A stretch of 46,447 nucleotides of DNA from Curvibacter sp. (GTDB lineage: Bacteria; Pseudomonadota; Gammaproteobacteria; Burkholderiales; Burkholderiaceae_C): positions 1 to 46,447 of the forward strand of contig JAFAMV010000006.1 in the NCBI GenBank assembly GCA_019233055.1, written 5' to 3'. Position 1 is the stretch's first letter. The number at the start of each line of letters is the position of its first letter. Of this stretch, positions 10,942 to 19,052 are shown in pieces. Position numbers and translations under genes: made by a program. A model generated the notes under the pieces. It did not search any database, was not told the DNA's origin, and saw nothing but the letters and a program-made list of their open reading frames with translations.

Positions 10942-11421
10942 ATGAGCGAGAATTTGAAACTTGATTCCTACAGCCTTCAGATCCTGCAGGAGCTGCAACG
11001 CGATGCGCGCCAGACCGTGCAGCAGATCGCCGAGCGGGTGGGGCTGTCCACCACGCCGTGCTGGAAACGCATCAAGGAGATGGAGGCGCAGGGCGTGATC
11101 CGCAGCTACACCGCCCTGGTCGAGCGCGCCAAGGTGGGTCTGAACCTGCTGGTGGTGGTCGAGGTCAACCTGAGCCAGCACGTCGAACAGGTGGTGCAGC
11201 AGTTCGAGCGCGAAGTGGCGGTCTGTCCCTACATCGTGCGCTGCCTCAGCACCACCGGCCAGGCCGACTACATCATGACCGTCATGGCGCGCGATATTGC
11301 GCACTACGAGCAACTGCTGCACCAGACCCTGTTCAAGCTGCCCGGCGTGACCCATGTGCGTTCCAGCATCGTGCTCAAGGAGGTGAAGTCCGAGGTCCGG
11401 CTGCCGGTCGGGCCGATGTGA
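10942..11421 (+). CDS. Lrp/AsnC family transcriptional regulator
   Basis: A 159-residue regulator. The N-terminal winged helix (LDSYSLQILQELQRDARQT, then IAERVGLSTTPCWKRIKEME) is canonical for Lrp/AsnC. The C-terminal RAM domain begins near VGLNLLVVVEV and ends with TLFKLPGVTHVRSSIVLKEVK. The open frame extends far upstream, but the ATG at 10942 gives the normal Lrp length and start (MSENLKLDSYSLQIL). Its divergent position suggests that it senses an amino acid and controls the oxidoreductase gene. The PaaX-family gene follows after 9 nt, so the two regulators are probably cotranscribed. Confidence 0.95.
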   Translation: MSENLKLDSYSLQILQELQRDARQTVQQIAERVGLSTTPCWKRIKEMEAQGVIRSYTALVERAKVGLNLLVVVEVNLSQHVEQVVQQFEREVAVCPYIVRCLSTTGQADYIMTVMARDIAHYEQLLHQTLFKLPGVTHVRSSIVLKEVKSEVRLPVGPM

Positions 11422-11430
11422 CAATCCAGC

Positions 11431-12375
11431 ATGCCTGCCACCCTGGACCACTGGATCGCCGACACCCTGGCCATCGAACGCCTGAACGCGCAATCGCTGA
11501 TCGTCACCGTGCTCGGCGATGCGATCGCTCCTTTCGGCGGACACACCTGGCTGAAGAGCCTGATGCGGCTGGTGGAGCCCCTGGGTCTCAATGACCGTCT
11601 GGTGCGCACCAGCGTGTTCCGGCTGGCGGCCGAAGGTTGGCTGCTGGCCAACCGGCGCGGCCGGCGCAGCGAATACCGGCTGACGCCCCAGGGCTTCAGC
11701 CGCTTCGAGCAGGCCCACCACCGCATCTACACCCTGGCCGCCCAGCAATGGGACGGCCAGTGGACCCTGGTGCTGCTGCCGCCCGCCGAAGCCAGCCCGG
11801 CGCGCCAGCAACTGCGGCGCGAACTCGAATGGGAGGGCTTCGTGGCGCTCGGCACCGGGGTGCTGGCCCACCCGGCCCCCCGGCCCGACGCGGTCGGCGG
11901 GATCGTCGACCGCCTGGGCATGCGTGAGCAGGTCTTCGTGTTGTCGGCGCGCGAGGCGGTGCCGCTGCGGGGGCGTCCCTTGGGCGAGTTCGCGCGGGAT
12001 GCCTGGTCGCTGACCGCGCTGGCCGCCGACTACGACCGTTTCATCGGCCGCTTCAGTCCGCTGCTGCAGGGCCTGCAGGGTCTGGCCGATCCGGCGCAGG
12101 ACCTGGCCCCCGAGCCGGCCTTCCTGGCCCGGACCCTGTTGGTGCATGAGTTCCGGCGGGTCCAGCTGCGCGACCCGCAGCTGCCCCAGGCGCTGCTGCC
12201 CGGGCAGTGGCCGGGTCTGGCGGCCTATCGCCTCTCGGGCGAGATCTACCGGCGCCTCTACCCGGCGGCCAACCGCCATGTGCTCGCCGTGCTGGAGGCC
12301 GAGTCGGGTTTCGTGCCGCCTCTGACCCCCTATTTCTACCAACGCTTCGGCGGCCTCCTCAACGATCTGGCCTGA
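11431..12375 (+). CDS. PaaX-family transcriptional regulator
   Basis: A 314-residue protein. The N-terminal winged helix contains SLIVTVLGDAIAPFGGHTWLKSLMRL and RLVRTSVFRLAAEGWLLANRRGRRSEYRLT, the standard PaaX DNA-binding layout. A central domain and a C-terminal PaaX_C-like domain follow, with LARTLLVHEFRRVQLRDPQLPQALLP. PaaX proteins repress phenylacetate genes by sensing phenylacetyl-CoA, and relatives control other aryl-CoA pathways. No paa catabolic genes are visible, so I avoid the name paaX. It lies between the Lrp gene and the diiron oxygenase-like pair, and is the natural candidate to regulate the latter. Its own ribosome site is weak, consistent with coupling to the upstream gene. 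Confidence 0.88.
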   Translation: MPATLDHWIADTLAIERLNAQSLIVTVLGDAIAPFGGHTWLKSLMRLVEPLGLNDRLVRTSVFRLAAEGWLLANRRGRRSEYRLTPQGFSRFEQAHHRIYTLAAQQWDGQWTLVLLPPAEASPARQQLRRELEWEGFVALGTGVLAHPAPRPDAVGGIVDRLGMREQVFVLSAREAVPLRGRPLGEFARDAWSLTALAADYDRFIGRFSPLLQGLQGLADPAQDLAPEPAFLARTLLVHEFRRVQLRDPQLPQALLPGQWPGLAAYRLSGEIYRRLYPAANRHVLAVLEAESGFVPPLTPYFYQRFGGLLNDLA

Positions 12376-12434
12376 GAAGCCACCACCGATCAGGGCTTAC
12401 CCCGAGGCGCATGGCTCTTTGATTTGCCTCAATA

Positions 12435-12475
12435 TGATACAGAAGTGTTGAGTCTTACCATTGTATCCGTATCAA
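12435..12475 (+). promoter_or_regulatory. Candidate operator/promoter ahead of the diiron protein
   Basis: TGATAC (12435-12440) and GTATCA (12469-12474) form a 6-bp inverted repeat with 28 nt between the arms, and a second GTATC copy lies at 12463-12467. A TTGAGT (12448-12453) and TATCAA (12470-12475), 16 bp apart, could be the -35 and -10 boxes, so the right arm would overlap the -10. The local AT content is high against a GC-rich background. TGAT-type half sites are in keeping with PaaX-family operators, but this is a reading by eye. Confidence 0.4.
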
Positions 12476-12548
12476 GTTGATCCGAGGCCTGCAGACCGTA
12501 ACGGACCGCCCCGGCACCTTGGTTCCTCAACCCAACAGGAGACTCCCC

Positions 12549-13574
12549 ATGTCGCACCACGAACGGATCGCCCACACCATGGAGCTGCCGCCCGCCACGC
12601 CGCAGCCCAATGTCTATCCCCTGAGCTGGCGCAGCCAGACCGCCAAGCTCGAAGAGGTCTGGGATGCCTCCCAGCGCGAGTACTGGGATCCCAAGAAGCT
12701 GCCCTGGGACACCTTCGATCCGTCGCGCTACAGCTGGGAAGAGCGCGAGGCCATCGCCTACTGGTGGACCCTGCTGTCGGTGTTCGACGCCTCGGCGCCC
12801 CCGGTCTTCGCCGCCGCCTTCATCAAGACCTACGAGGCCCATGAGGAAGACGCGGTGCGCCGCTGTTTCTTCTCGGTGACCCGCGACGAGCAGAACCACG
12901 AGCAGCTGTGCGGCCTGGCCATCACCAAGCTGCTCGAGCATCCGGACCCGCTGACCTACGAGCCCAAGACCGAGATCGGCCGCAAGGCCTGGAAGAACGC
13001 GCATTGGCTCTACCACAACGGCGGCCGCTACTGGACCGGCTACAAGAATGCGGTGCCCAAGTACAGCCTGGCCGTGCTGTTCAGCTCCTTCCTGATGGGC
13101 GAGATCGCCGCCGCCACCATCTTCCACCAGATGGCCGCCAAGTGCACCGAGCCGGTGTTCCAGGAGGGCTTCCGCAAGGTGGGCCGCGACGAGGGCCGCC
13201 ACATGGCGATCTGCATGTCGCTGATGGAGCGCGATTACCCGAAGATGGACCTGTCCGACAAGTCACTGATCACCAAGCAGATCCGTGCCGGCTTCCTGTT
13301 CCTGTCGGGCGTGCTGTTCGAGCCGCCGGAAGACTTCTGGGACATCGGCCCCGATTTCATCCCCAACCAGCGCGAGATCGAGGCTGTGGCCCGCAATGCC
13401 GGCTTCTACATCCCCGAATTCGAGGCCAAGAAGGAGAACTGGCGCAATGCCATGCTCAACCTCAAGGGCGTGCTCGACAAATACGACATCCCCTTCCCGG
13501 CCATTCCCGAGGTCGGTATCTCGGGCCAGGAAGTGCGCGATGTCGACATGAAAGACATCATCCCGGTGTTCTGA
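12549..13574 (+). CDS. Ferritin/R2-like diiron protein, putative oxygenase component
   Basis: A 341-residue helical protein with two E-x-x-H motifs: E114-H117 (RDEQNH) and E215-H218 (RDEGRH). E185 (LMGEIA) lies 30 residues before the second. Asp80 (VFDAS) or Glu96/99/100 may supply the remaining ligand. The D80-E114-H117-E185-E215-H218 spacing resembles ribonucleotide reductase R2 and other ferritin-like diiron enzymes more than ferritin. The ATG at 12549 is preferred over 12477 because AGGAGA lies just upstream and the extra 24 residues look non-coding. The adjacent gene encodes a ferredoxin-flavin reductase, so the pair most likely forms a two-component O2-activating oxygenase. The substrate is unknown. 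Aryl-CoA or aromatic compounds are suggested only by the PaaX-family neighbour. It is clearly not PaaA or BoxB by length and layout. Confidence 0.85.
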   Translation: MSHHERIAHTMELPPATPQPNVYPLSWRSQTAKLEEVWDASQREYWDPKKLPWDTFDPSRYSWEEREAIAYWWTLLSVFDASAPPVFAAAFIKTYEAHEEDAVRRCFFSVTRDEQNHEQLCGLAITKLLEHPDPLTYEPKTEIGRKAWKNAHWLYHNGGRYWTGYKNAVPKYSLAVLFSSFLMGEIAAATIFHQMAAKCTEPVFQEGFRKVGRDEGRHMAICMSLMERDYPKMDLSDKSLITKQIRAGFLFLSGVLFEPPEDFWDIGPDFIPNQREIEAVARNAGFYIPEFEAKKENWRNAMLNLKGVLDKYDIPFPAIPEVGISGQEVRDVDMKDIIPVF

Positions 13575-13575
13575 C

Positions 13576-14589
13576 GTGACGAGCATCACCCTCTCGCCTT
13601 CGGGCCAGTGCGTGCCGGTCGCCGATGGCGACACGGTGCTCATGGCCCTCGAAAAGGGCGGCTACGCGCTGCCCAACAACTGCCGTGCCGGCGCCTGCGG
13701 CGAATGCAAGGTGCGCGTGCTCGAGGGTCAGTTCGACCAGGGCTTCGTCATGGACATGGCGCTGTCGCAGGACGAGCGCAAACAGGGCTTCGGCCTCATG
13801 TGCATGGCCAAGCCCCTGTCGGAGAAGCTGGTCATCGACTGGGGCATGGCTGACGCGGCGCCCAAGCTCTTCCCGCCGCGCGAGGGCATGCCCTATGTGG
13901 TGGTCGAGAAGATCGTCCGCACCCCGCGCATCACCGAGTTCCAGCTGATGCCGGTCGGCACGGCCTTGCGCTTCTGGCCGGGCCAGTACGTGGCGATCAC
14001 CGCGCCGCGTCCCGGCGCCACACCCCGGCACTACTCGCTGGCCAATGCGCCGCGCGCCGACGGCACCCTGGTGCTCCAGGTGACGCGGGTGGATGGCGGG
14101 GCCACCAGCGCCTGGCTGCATGAGGAGGTCGATGTCGGCGGCACCCTCACGCTGTCCGGGCCCTATGGCGCCTTCATCGGCGACCCCAAGGCCGAGACGC
14201 CGGTGCTGTGCCTGGCGGCCGGTTCCGGTCTGGCGCCCATCCTGTCGCTGACCGAGGCTGCGCTCAAGCGCGGCTACCGCCAGCCGGTGACGCTGGTGTT
14301 CTCCGCCCGGGCCGAGGAAGACCTCTATGCCAGCGGCCGCCTGGCCTACTGGTCGCGACTGCACCGCAACTTCAGATGGCATGCCACGCTGACCCGGGAG
14401 TCACGCGAGGGGCGCCTGCACGGGCGCATTCCCGACGTGCTGCCCGGCCTGTTCCCGGACCTGTCGAAGCACAGCATCTTCATCGCCGGCAGCACCGGTT
14501 TCACCGAAGACTGCCTGGCTGTGGTGCGTGCGCTGGGGGCCCAGGAGGGCTTGCTGCACCACGAGAAGTTCGTGTCTCAGCGCGTCTGA
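13576..14589 (+). CDS. 2Fe-2S ferredoxin / FAD / NAD(P)H reductase, oxygenase electron-transfer component
   Basis: A 337-residue reductase starting at GTG, one nucleotide after the diiron gene's stop. The N-terminal plant-type [2Fe-2S] domain has C36, C41, C44 (NNCRAGACGECK) and C76. The FAD-binding motif is RHYSLAN, and the nucleotide-binding domain has CLAAGSGLAPILS and ends near LHHEKFVS. The order ferredoxin-FAD-NAD is that of MmoC, BenC and XylA-type reductases, the reverse of PaaE. The near-zero spacing and GTG start indicate coupled translation with the diiron protein. It would pass electrons from NAD(P)H to the diiron centre. Confidence 0.92.
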   Translation: MTSITLSPSGQCVPVADGDTVLMALEKGGYALPNNCRAGACGECKVRVLEGQFDQGFVMDMALSQDERKQGFGLMCMAKPLSEKLVIDWGMADAAPKLFPPREGMPYVVVEKIVRTPRITEFQLMPVGTALRFWPGQYVAITAPRPGATPRHYSLANAPRADGTLVLQVTRVDGGATSAWLHEEVDVGGTLTLSGPYGAFIGDPKAETPVLCLAAGSGLAPILSLTEAALKRGYRQPVTLVFSARAEEDLYASGRLAYWSRLHRNFRWHATLTRESREGRLHGRIPDVLPGLFPDLSKHSIFIAGSTGFTEDCLAVVRALGAQEGLLHHEKFVSQRV

Positions 14590-14610
14590 GCGCGACCGCT
14601 CCAAGGGGGC

Positions 14611-14913
14611 TCACGGCCTCTTGCAGAACAGGCCGGCAACGGTGTCAAGCCGGGTGTCCCGCTCGGAGGGGGCGGCCTCGGTGTGCGCCATGCAGTGGCC
14701 GGTGATCGCCACACCGTCGCGATCGGTGAAGCTGCAATCGGCGCCGGCCGTCCTGCCGTCGCAGGCGATGATGGCCTGTTGCGGCGGGTGGCGATGGTGA
14801 TGGCGCCCCGGTCCTGCCACGGCGGCGGGCGTCTGCGCCCAGCCGGCGACGCACAGGCCCACGGACAGCACCGTGGCGCCCGCTGCCTTTCCGCAGCCTG
14901 GCAATAGATTCAT
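14611..14913 (-). CDS. Small secreted four-cysteine protein of unknown function
   Basis: A 100-residue product with a signal peptide (GATVLSVGLCVAGWAQT) and a His-rich linker (GRHHHRHPP). The short mature domain has four cysteines in the order IACDGRTAGADCSFTDRDG, then GHC, then a terminal FCKRP. The C-x7-C-S-F then G-x-C then C-x-P arrangement recurs in small periplasmic proteins of Proteobacteria and suggests two disulfides. An AGGAG lies about 9 nt upstream of the ATG. It converges with the reductase gene (stops 21 nt apart). The function is not known; the His stretch may bind metal. Confidence 0.65.
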   Translation of the reverse strand: MNLLPGCGKAAGATVLSVGLCVAGWAQTPAAVAGPGRHHHRHPPQQAIIACDGRTAGADCSFTDRDGVAITGHCMAHTEAAPSERDTRLDTVAGLFCKRP

Positions 14914-15141
14914 GGTCGGATGCTCCTCTGGGGCGCGATGGGAAGGTCGGTGGGTTTGGCGGCAGCGCCCGGCCCCGTGGGGCTTGCCGCAGCCTGGATT
15001 CTGATCCGCACCCCGGGGCGGGGCAAGCCAGGGCGGCCACCGGAGGCCGTTGCCCGGAGGGATGTCGCTTTCACCTCAAAATAGCGCCTGGGCCCTCCGC
15101 ACCGGGGCGCCCATTGTTTCTGGTGTCGAGGAGTTGACTGA

Positions 15142-15702
15142 ATGAACAAGGCGTTCACCCGCGAGTCCGATGCGGACGACGACGAGGACCTGGCCCTGCC
15201 GGCCATCCCGGCGGGCACGCGCAACTACATGACGGCTGCGGGCTATCAGCACATGCGCGCCGAACTGCTGCAGCTCATCGACGAGGAGCGCCCCAAGGTG
15301 GTCGAGGTGGTGCACTGGGCTGCGAGCAACGGAGACCGCTCAGAGAACGGCGACTACCTCTATGGCAAGAAGCGGCTGCGCGAGATCGATCGCCGCATCC
15401 GTTTCCTGACCAAGCGCCTCGAACTGGCCGAAGTCACCGACCCCAGCCTGCACCACGGCAGCGACCAGGTGTTCTTCGGTGCTACGGTGAGCTACGAGGA
15501 CGAGGCCGGTGAGCGGCGCACGGTCACGATCCTGGGCATCGACGAGGCCGACAGCGCGCAAGGGCAGGTGAGCTGGGTGTCGCCGGTGGCGCGCGCGCTG
15601 CTCAAGGCGCGCCTGGGGGACGTGGTGAAGCTGCTCACGCCCAGCGGCCCGCAGGACATCGAAGTCCTGTCGGTCGACTACCCGGCCCCCGGGCAGGGCT
15701 GA
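15142..15702 (+). CDS. greB: Transcription elongation factor GreB
   Basis: A 186-residue protein that rescues backtracked RNA polymerase by stimulating transcript cleavage. The core begins NYMTAAGYQHMRAELLQL. The coiled-coil tip has GDRSENGDYLYGKKRLREIDRRIRFL, with the acidic pair and the Y-G-K-K-x-L-R-E-I-D-R-R-I-R-F-L signature that separates GreB from GreA. The C-terminal FKBP-like domain includes VSWVSPVARALLKA. The N-terminus is extended by an acidic segment (DADDDEDLALP) of about 25 residues, common in betaproteobacterial GreB. It is divergent from the small secreted protein and converges with spoT. Confidence 0.95.
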   Translation: MNKAFTRESDADDDEDLALPAIPAGTRNYMTAAGYQHMRAELLQLIDEERPKVVEVVHWAASNGDRSENGDYLYGKKRLREIDRRIRFLTKRLELAEVTDPSLHHGSDQVFFGATVSYEDEAGERRTVTILGIDEADSAQGQVSWVSPVARALLKARLGDVVKLLTPSGPQDIEVLSVDYPAPGQG

Positions 15703-15722
15703 GCCCCGGCCGGCGCGATCGA

Positions 15723-17999
15723 TCAGCCGGCCGGCTTGATGCGGGTGGCCCGCAGCACCGAGGGCGTGCGGCTCAGGTGGCGCAGCGCGGCATCGAGGTG
15801 GGGGGTGTCCTGGACCGAGACGATGAAGCGCAGGTCGGCGGTGTCGGCCGGGCCTTCCTCGCCCATGTCGACCTGGGTGATGTCGACTTCGGAGGCCGCC
15901 AGGTCGGCCGCCACACGGGCCAGCACGCCTTTGCGGTTGGTGACCGTGACCACTAGGCCGGTCTCGAAGGGGCGCACCGGCTCGTCGGACCAGTCCACCG
16001 CGATGAAGCGTTCACTGTCCTTGTGCTGCAGGCGCCGTGCCGAGGCGCAGTCGGCGGTGTGCACCACCAGACCTTCCCCGCGGCCCAGGTAGCCGACGAT
16101 GGCGTCGCCGGGGATCGGCCTGCAACAGCTGGCGTACTTGACCGAGGCGTTCTCGCTGCCGTCGAGGATCACCGCACCCTGCGAGAGCTTCTCGTGCGAG
16201 GTGTAGCGTTCGCGGGTGAGTAGCAGGGCGTCGCGCTTCTCGCCGTTCTCGGTCATGAGCACCATGAGGCGCTTGGCCACGATGCTGGCGATGCGCTTGC
16301 CCAGGCCGATGTCGGTCATGAGTTCGCTGCGGTTCTTGTTGCCGGTGAAGCGCAGCAGCTTTTCCCAGATGCCCGGGAAGGCTGGGTCGCGGGGGTCGGG
16401 CAGCTTCTCGAGGCCTTCGGCCCGCAGCGCCTGGGTCAGCAGCTTCTCGCCCAGGTCTTCGGATTCGGTCTGGGCCAGCGTCTTGAGGTAGTGGCGGATC
16501 TTGGAGCGGGCGCGGCCGGTGCGCACGAAGCCGAGCCAGGCCGGATTGGGTGAGGACACCGGCGCGGTGATGATCTCGACCACATCGCCGTTCTTCAGCT
16601 CGGTGCGCAACGGCACCTGTTCGCCGTTGAGCTTGCCCGCCACGGTCCGGTCGCCGATGTTGCTGTGGATCGCGTAGGCGAAATCGACCAGGGTGGCGCC
16701 GCGCGGCAGCGCCATGATCTGGCTCTTGGGCGTGAAGACGTAGACGGCGTCGGGAAACAGGTCGACCTTGACATGGTCCCAGAATTCGGCGGCGTCGCGG
16801 GTCTCGCTCTGGATGTCGAGCAGCGATTGCAGCCACTGGGTGCCCAGGCGTTCGGACGGTGCGCCCTTGTGGTCGCTGGCCTTGTAGAGCCAGTGCGCGG
16901 CCACGCCGGCCTCGGCCACCAGGTGCATCTCCTCGGTGCGCATCTGGAACTCGATGTTGATGCCCGAGGGCCCCACCAGGGTGGTGTGCAGCGACTGGTA
17001 GCCGTTGACCTTGGCGATGGCGATGTGGTCCTTGAACTTGCCGGGCACCGGCTTGTACATCTGGTGCAGCACGCCGAGCGCGGTGTAGCAGTCGGTGATG
17101 GTGGGCACGATGATGCGAAAGCCGTAGATGTCGGTCACCTGGGCGAAGCTCAGGCGCTTGTCGTCCATCTTGCGGTAGATCGAGTAGAGCGTCTTCTCGC
17201 GGCCGGCGATGCGGATCTTCATGCCGAGGGCGGCGAAGGCGGCATCGACGTCGGCCTGCACTTTCTGGATCAGGTCGCGGCGGCGGCTGCGTGCCTTGGC
17301 GACGGCCTTGGCCAGCACCGACTGGCGCCAGGGATGCAGGTGGCGGAACGACAGGTCCTGCAGCTCGCGGTAGGTCTGGTTCAGGCCCAGGCGGTGGGCG
17401 ATGGGGGCATAGATGTCCAGGGTTTCCGAGGCGATGCGGCCCCACTTGCTGCGCGGCATGTCGCCCATGGTGCGCATGTTGTGGGTGCGGTCGGCCAGCT
17501 TGATCAGGATGACCCGCACATCGCGCGCCATGGCCAGCAGCATCTTGCGGAAGGATTCGGCCTGGTTCTCCTCGCGGGTGTTGAACTGCAGCTTGTCGAG
17601 CTTGGTCAGGCCGTCCACCAGTTCGGCCACCTGCATCCCGAAGCGGTCCATCAGCTGGGACTTGGTGACGCCGCAGTCTTCGAGCGCATCGTGCAGCAGG
17701 GCGGCCATCAGGGCCTGGGCGTCGAGCTTCCAGACGGCGCACTGGGCCGCGACCGCGATCGGGTGGGTGATGTAGGGCTCGCCACTGTTGCGCAGCTGGC
17801 CCAGGTGGGCCTCGTCGGCGAAACGGTAGGCCTGCCTGACCTGCTCGATGCCGGCAGGGCCCAGGTAGCCCAGGTTGTCGGTCAGGGCGGCGAAACTGGC
17901 GGCGGCCGCATTGGCAGCCGCTGCTGTGCGCGCTTCAGGGCCGGCAGCCGGGGTCTTGCCGGGATTGGCGGGAGTGGTCGAGGGCTGCGCCGCGTTCAT
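15723..17999 (-). CDS. spoT: Bifunctional (p)ppGpp synthetase/hydrolase (RelA/SpoT family)
   Basis: A 758-residue stringent-response enzyme. The HD hydrolase domain has HPIAVAAQC and LLHDALEDCG (about residues 78-108). The synthetase domain has REKTLYSIYRKM and VTDIYGFRIIV, and the TGS domain starts near DAVYVFTPKSQI. A Zn/CC-like segment (YASCCRPIPGD) and a C-terminal ACT domain (VTNRKGVLARVAADLA) follow. Intact HD residues support true bifunctionality. The N-terminus has an Ala/Pro-rich extension of about 40 residues. It lies downstream of gmk-rpoZ, the usual arrangement, but a strong terminator separates it from rpoZ, so a private promoter or read-through is needed. Confidence 0.96.
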   Translation of the reverse strand: MNAAQPSTTPANPGKTPAAGPEARTAAAANAAAASFAALTDNLGYLGPAGIEQVRQAYRFADEAHLGQLRNSGEPYITHPIAVAAQCAVWKLDAQALMAALLHDALEDCGVTKSQLMDRFGMQVAELVDGLTKLDKLQFNTREENQAESFRKMLLAMARDVRVILIKLADRTHNMRTMGDMPRSKWGRIASETLDIYAPIAHRLGLNQTYRELQDLSFRHLHPWRQSVLAKAVAKARSRRRDLIQKVQADVDAAFAALGMKIRIAGREKTLYSIYRKMDDKRLSFAQVTDIYGFRIIVPTITDCYTALGVLHQMYKPVPGKFKDHIAIAKVNGYQSLHTTLVGPSGINIEFQMRTEEMHLVAEAGVAAHWLYKASDHKGAPSERLGTQWLQSLLDIQSETRDAAEFWDHVKVDLFPDAVYVFTPKSQIMALPRGATLVDFAYAIHSNIGDRTVAGKLNGEQVPLRTELKNGDVVEIITAPVSSPNPAWLGFVRTGRARSKIRHYLKTLAQTESEDLGEKLLTQALRAEGLEKLPDPRDPAFPGIWEKLLRFTGNKNRSELMTDIGLGKRIASIVAKRLMVLMTENGEKRDALLLTRERYTSHEKLSQGAVILDGSENASVKYASCCRPIPGDAIVGYLGRGEGLVVHTADCASARRLQHKDSERFIAVDWSDEPVRPFETGLVVTVTNRKGVLARVAADLAASEVDITQVDMGEEGPADTADLRFIVSVQDTPHLDAALRHLSRTPSVLRATRIKPAG

Positions 18000-18039
18000 G
18001 CTTCTAATGTAGCGCCGTCAGGAAGGGCGTGTGGAGCGG

Positions 18040-18066
18040 AAAAAAAAAGCACCGCAGATGCGGTGC
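18040..18066 (-). terminator. Intrinsic terminator between rpoZ and spoT
   Basis: Read on the minus strand, the stem GCACCGC/GCGGTGC (7 bp, 18049-18055 with 18060-18066) has a 4-nt loop and is followed by nine T (18040-18048). This is a textbook rho-independent terminator 26 nt after the rpoZ stop and only 40 nt before the spoT start codon. Confidence 0.9.
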
Positions 18067-18092
18067 CTTCGGGTGCCTTGCGGCGTCGGGGT

Positions 18093-18293
18093 TCAGGGAA
18101 CCTTCTTGAGCATTTCGATGCCGATCTTGCCTTCGGCGATCTCGCGCAGGGCGGTCACGCCCGGCTTGTTCTTGCTTTCGATCTTGGGCGAATGGCCCTG
18201 GCTCAGCATGCGGGCGCGGTAGGTGGCCGCCAGCACCAGCTGGAAGCGGTTCGGGATGTTGACCAGGCAGTCTTCAACGGTGATGCGTGCCAT
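18093..18293 (-). CDS. rpoZ: RNA polymerase omega subunit
   Basis: A 66-residue protein with the omega signature [20 protein letters not shown] and a conserved arginine-rich helix (AATYRARML). Omega assists assembly of the beta' subunit and, in Proteobacteria, forms part of the first ppGpp site on RNA polymerase. That gives functional sense to its place beside the (p)ppGpp enzyme. It starts 16 nt after the gmk stop and is probably cotranscribed with it. It is followed by a strong terminator. Confidence 0.97.
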   Translation of the reverse strand: MARITVEDCLVNIPNRFQLVLAATYRARMLSQGHSPKIESKNKPGVTALREIAEGKIGIEMLKKVP

Positions 18294-18309
18294 CAGCAGG
18301 GTCCTCGGG

Positions 18310-18930
18310 CTAGTCTATGTTCAGTGAATGGAAGGTGTCGGCCCGGGCGCGTCGCTGGGCTGCATATTTGAGGCGTTGCGCATGGACGACCGCCTTGAGG
18401 TCGAAAAGTGCACGCTCGAACAACTCGTTGATTATAACGAAGTCGAATTGCCGGGCCTGGGCCATCTCCTCGGCGGCATTCTTCAGCCGCAGCTCGATGA
18501 CCTCGGGGCTGTCTTCGCCGCGGCGCTCCAGGCGCGAGCGCAGCTCTTCCCAGCTCGGCGGCAGGATGAAGATCAGCACCGCGTTGGCAAAGGCCTTCTT
18601 GATCTGGATGGCGCCCTGGAAGTCGATCTCGAGCACGACATCCGCTCCTTCGGCGATGCGCTCCTCGATGGCGCGCTTCGAGGTGCCGTAGCGGTTGCCA
18701 TGCACATGGGCCCATTCGACGAAGGCGTTGGCGCCCACCATGGCGTCGAATTCGCCCTGCGAGACGAAAAAGTACTCGCGCCCGTGTTTTTCCTGCCCGC
18801 GAGGGGGGCGGGTGGTGTGCGAGACCGAGGGTTGGACCCGTGTGTCCAACTCCTGCAGCGCCTTGACCAGGCTGGATTTGCCGGCACCACTGGGGGCGGC
18901 CACGACAAACAGGTTTCCGGGGTAATCCAT
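18310..18930 (-). CDS. gmk: Guanylate kinase
   Basis: A 206-residue nucleotide kinase phosphorylating GMP to GDP. The P-loop APSGAGKSS is near residue 12, the GMP-binding region [21 protein letters not shown] near 35-55, and VLEIDFQGA near 100. Length and motif order are standard. It is first in the gmk-rpoZ unit. Guanine nucleotide supply, omega and the (p)ppGpp enzyme are neighbours, a conserved proteobacterial cluster. Confidence 0.97.
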   Translation of the reverse strand: MDYPGNLFVVAAPSGAGKSSLVKALQELDTRVQPSVSHTTRPPRGQEKHGREYFFVSQGEFDAMVGANAFVEWAHVHGNRYGTSKRAIEERIAEGADVVLEIDFQGAIQIKKAFANAVLIFILPPSWEELRSRLERRGEDSPEVIELRLKNAAEEMAQARQFDFVIINELFERALFDLKAVVHAQRLKYAAQRRARADTFHSLNID

Positions 18931-19052
18931 CTTTTTGGCGGTGGTTGGGGTGAGCGGCCATCCCGGCGGGGAGGGCTGGCGCAGGGCGGCTCAAAGCATG
19001 AATTTTATCCGCCTGTTCTTGACAGTGCCGTGATCCGCGGCTCCTTCAGGGC

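Noticed and set aside
12549..13574. Ribonucleotide reductase small subunit (NrdB)
   Set aside because: The metal-ligand spacing is similar, but there is no NrdA neighbour, and the adjacent reductase points to an oxygenase role.
11431..14589. Phenylacetate (paa) catabolic cluster
   Set aside because: Only a PaaX-family regulator is present. The diiron protein has its own layout, the reductase has the ferredoxin domain at the N-terminus unlike PaaE, and no paaABCDGHK genes are seen.
16012..18371. Open frames of several hundred codons overlapping spoT on both strands
   Set aside because: Low-complexity shadow frames; the HD, synthetase, TGS and ACT motifs place the real gene in the 15723-17999 minus frame.
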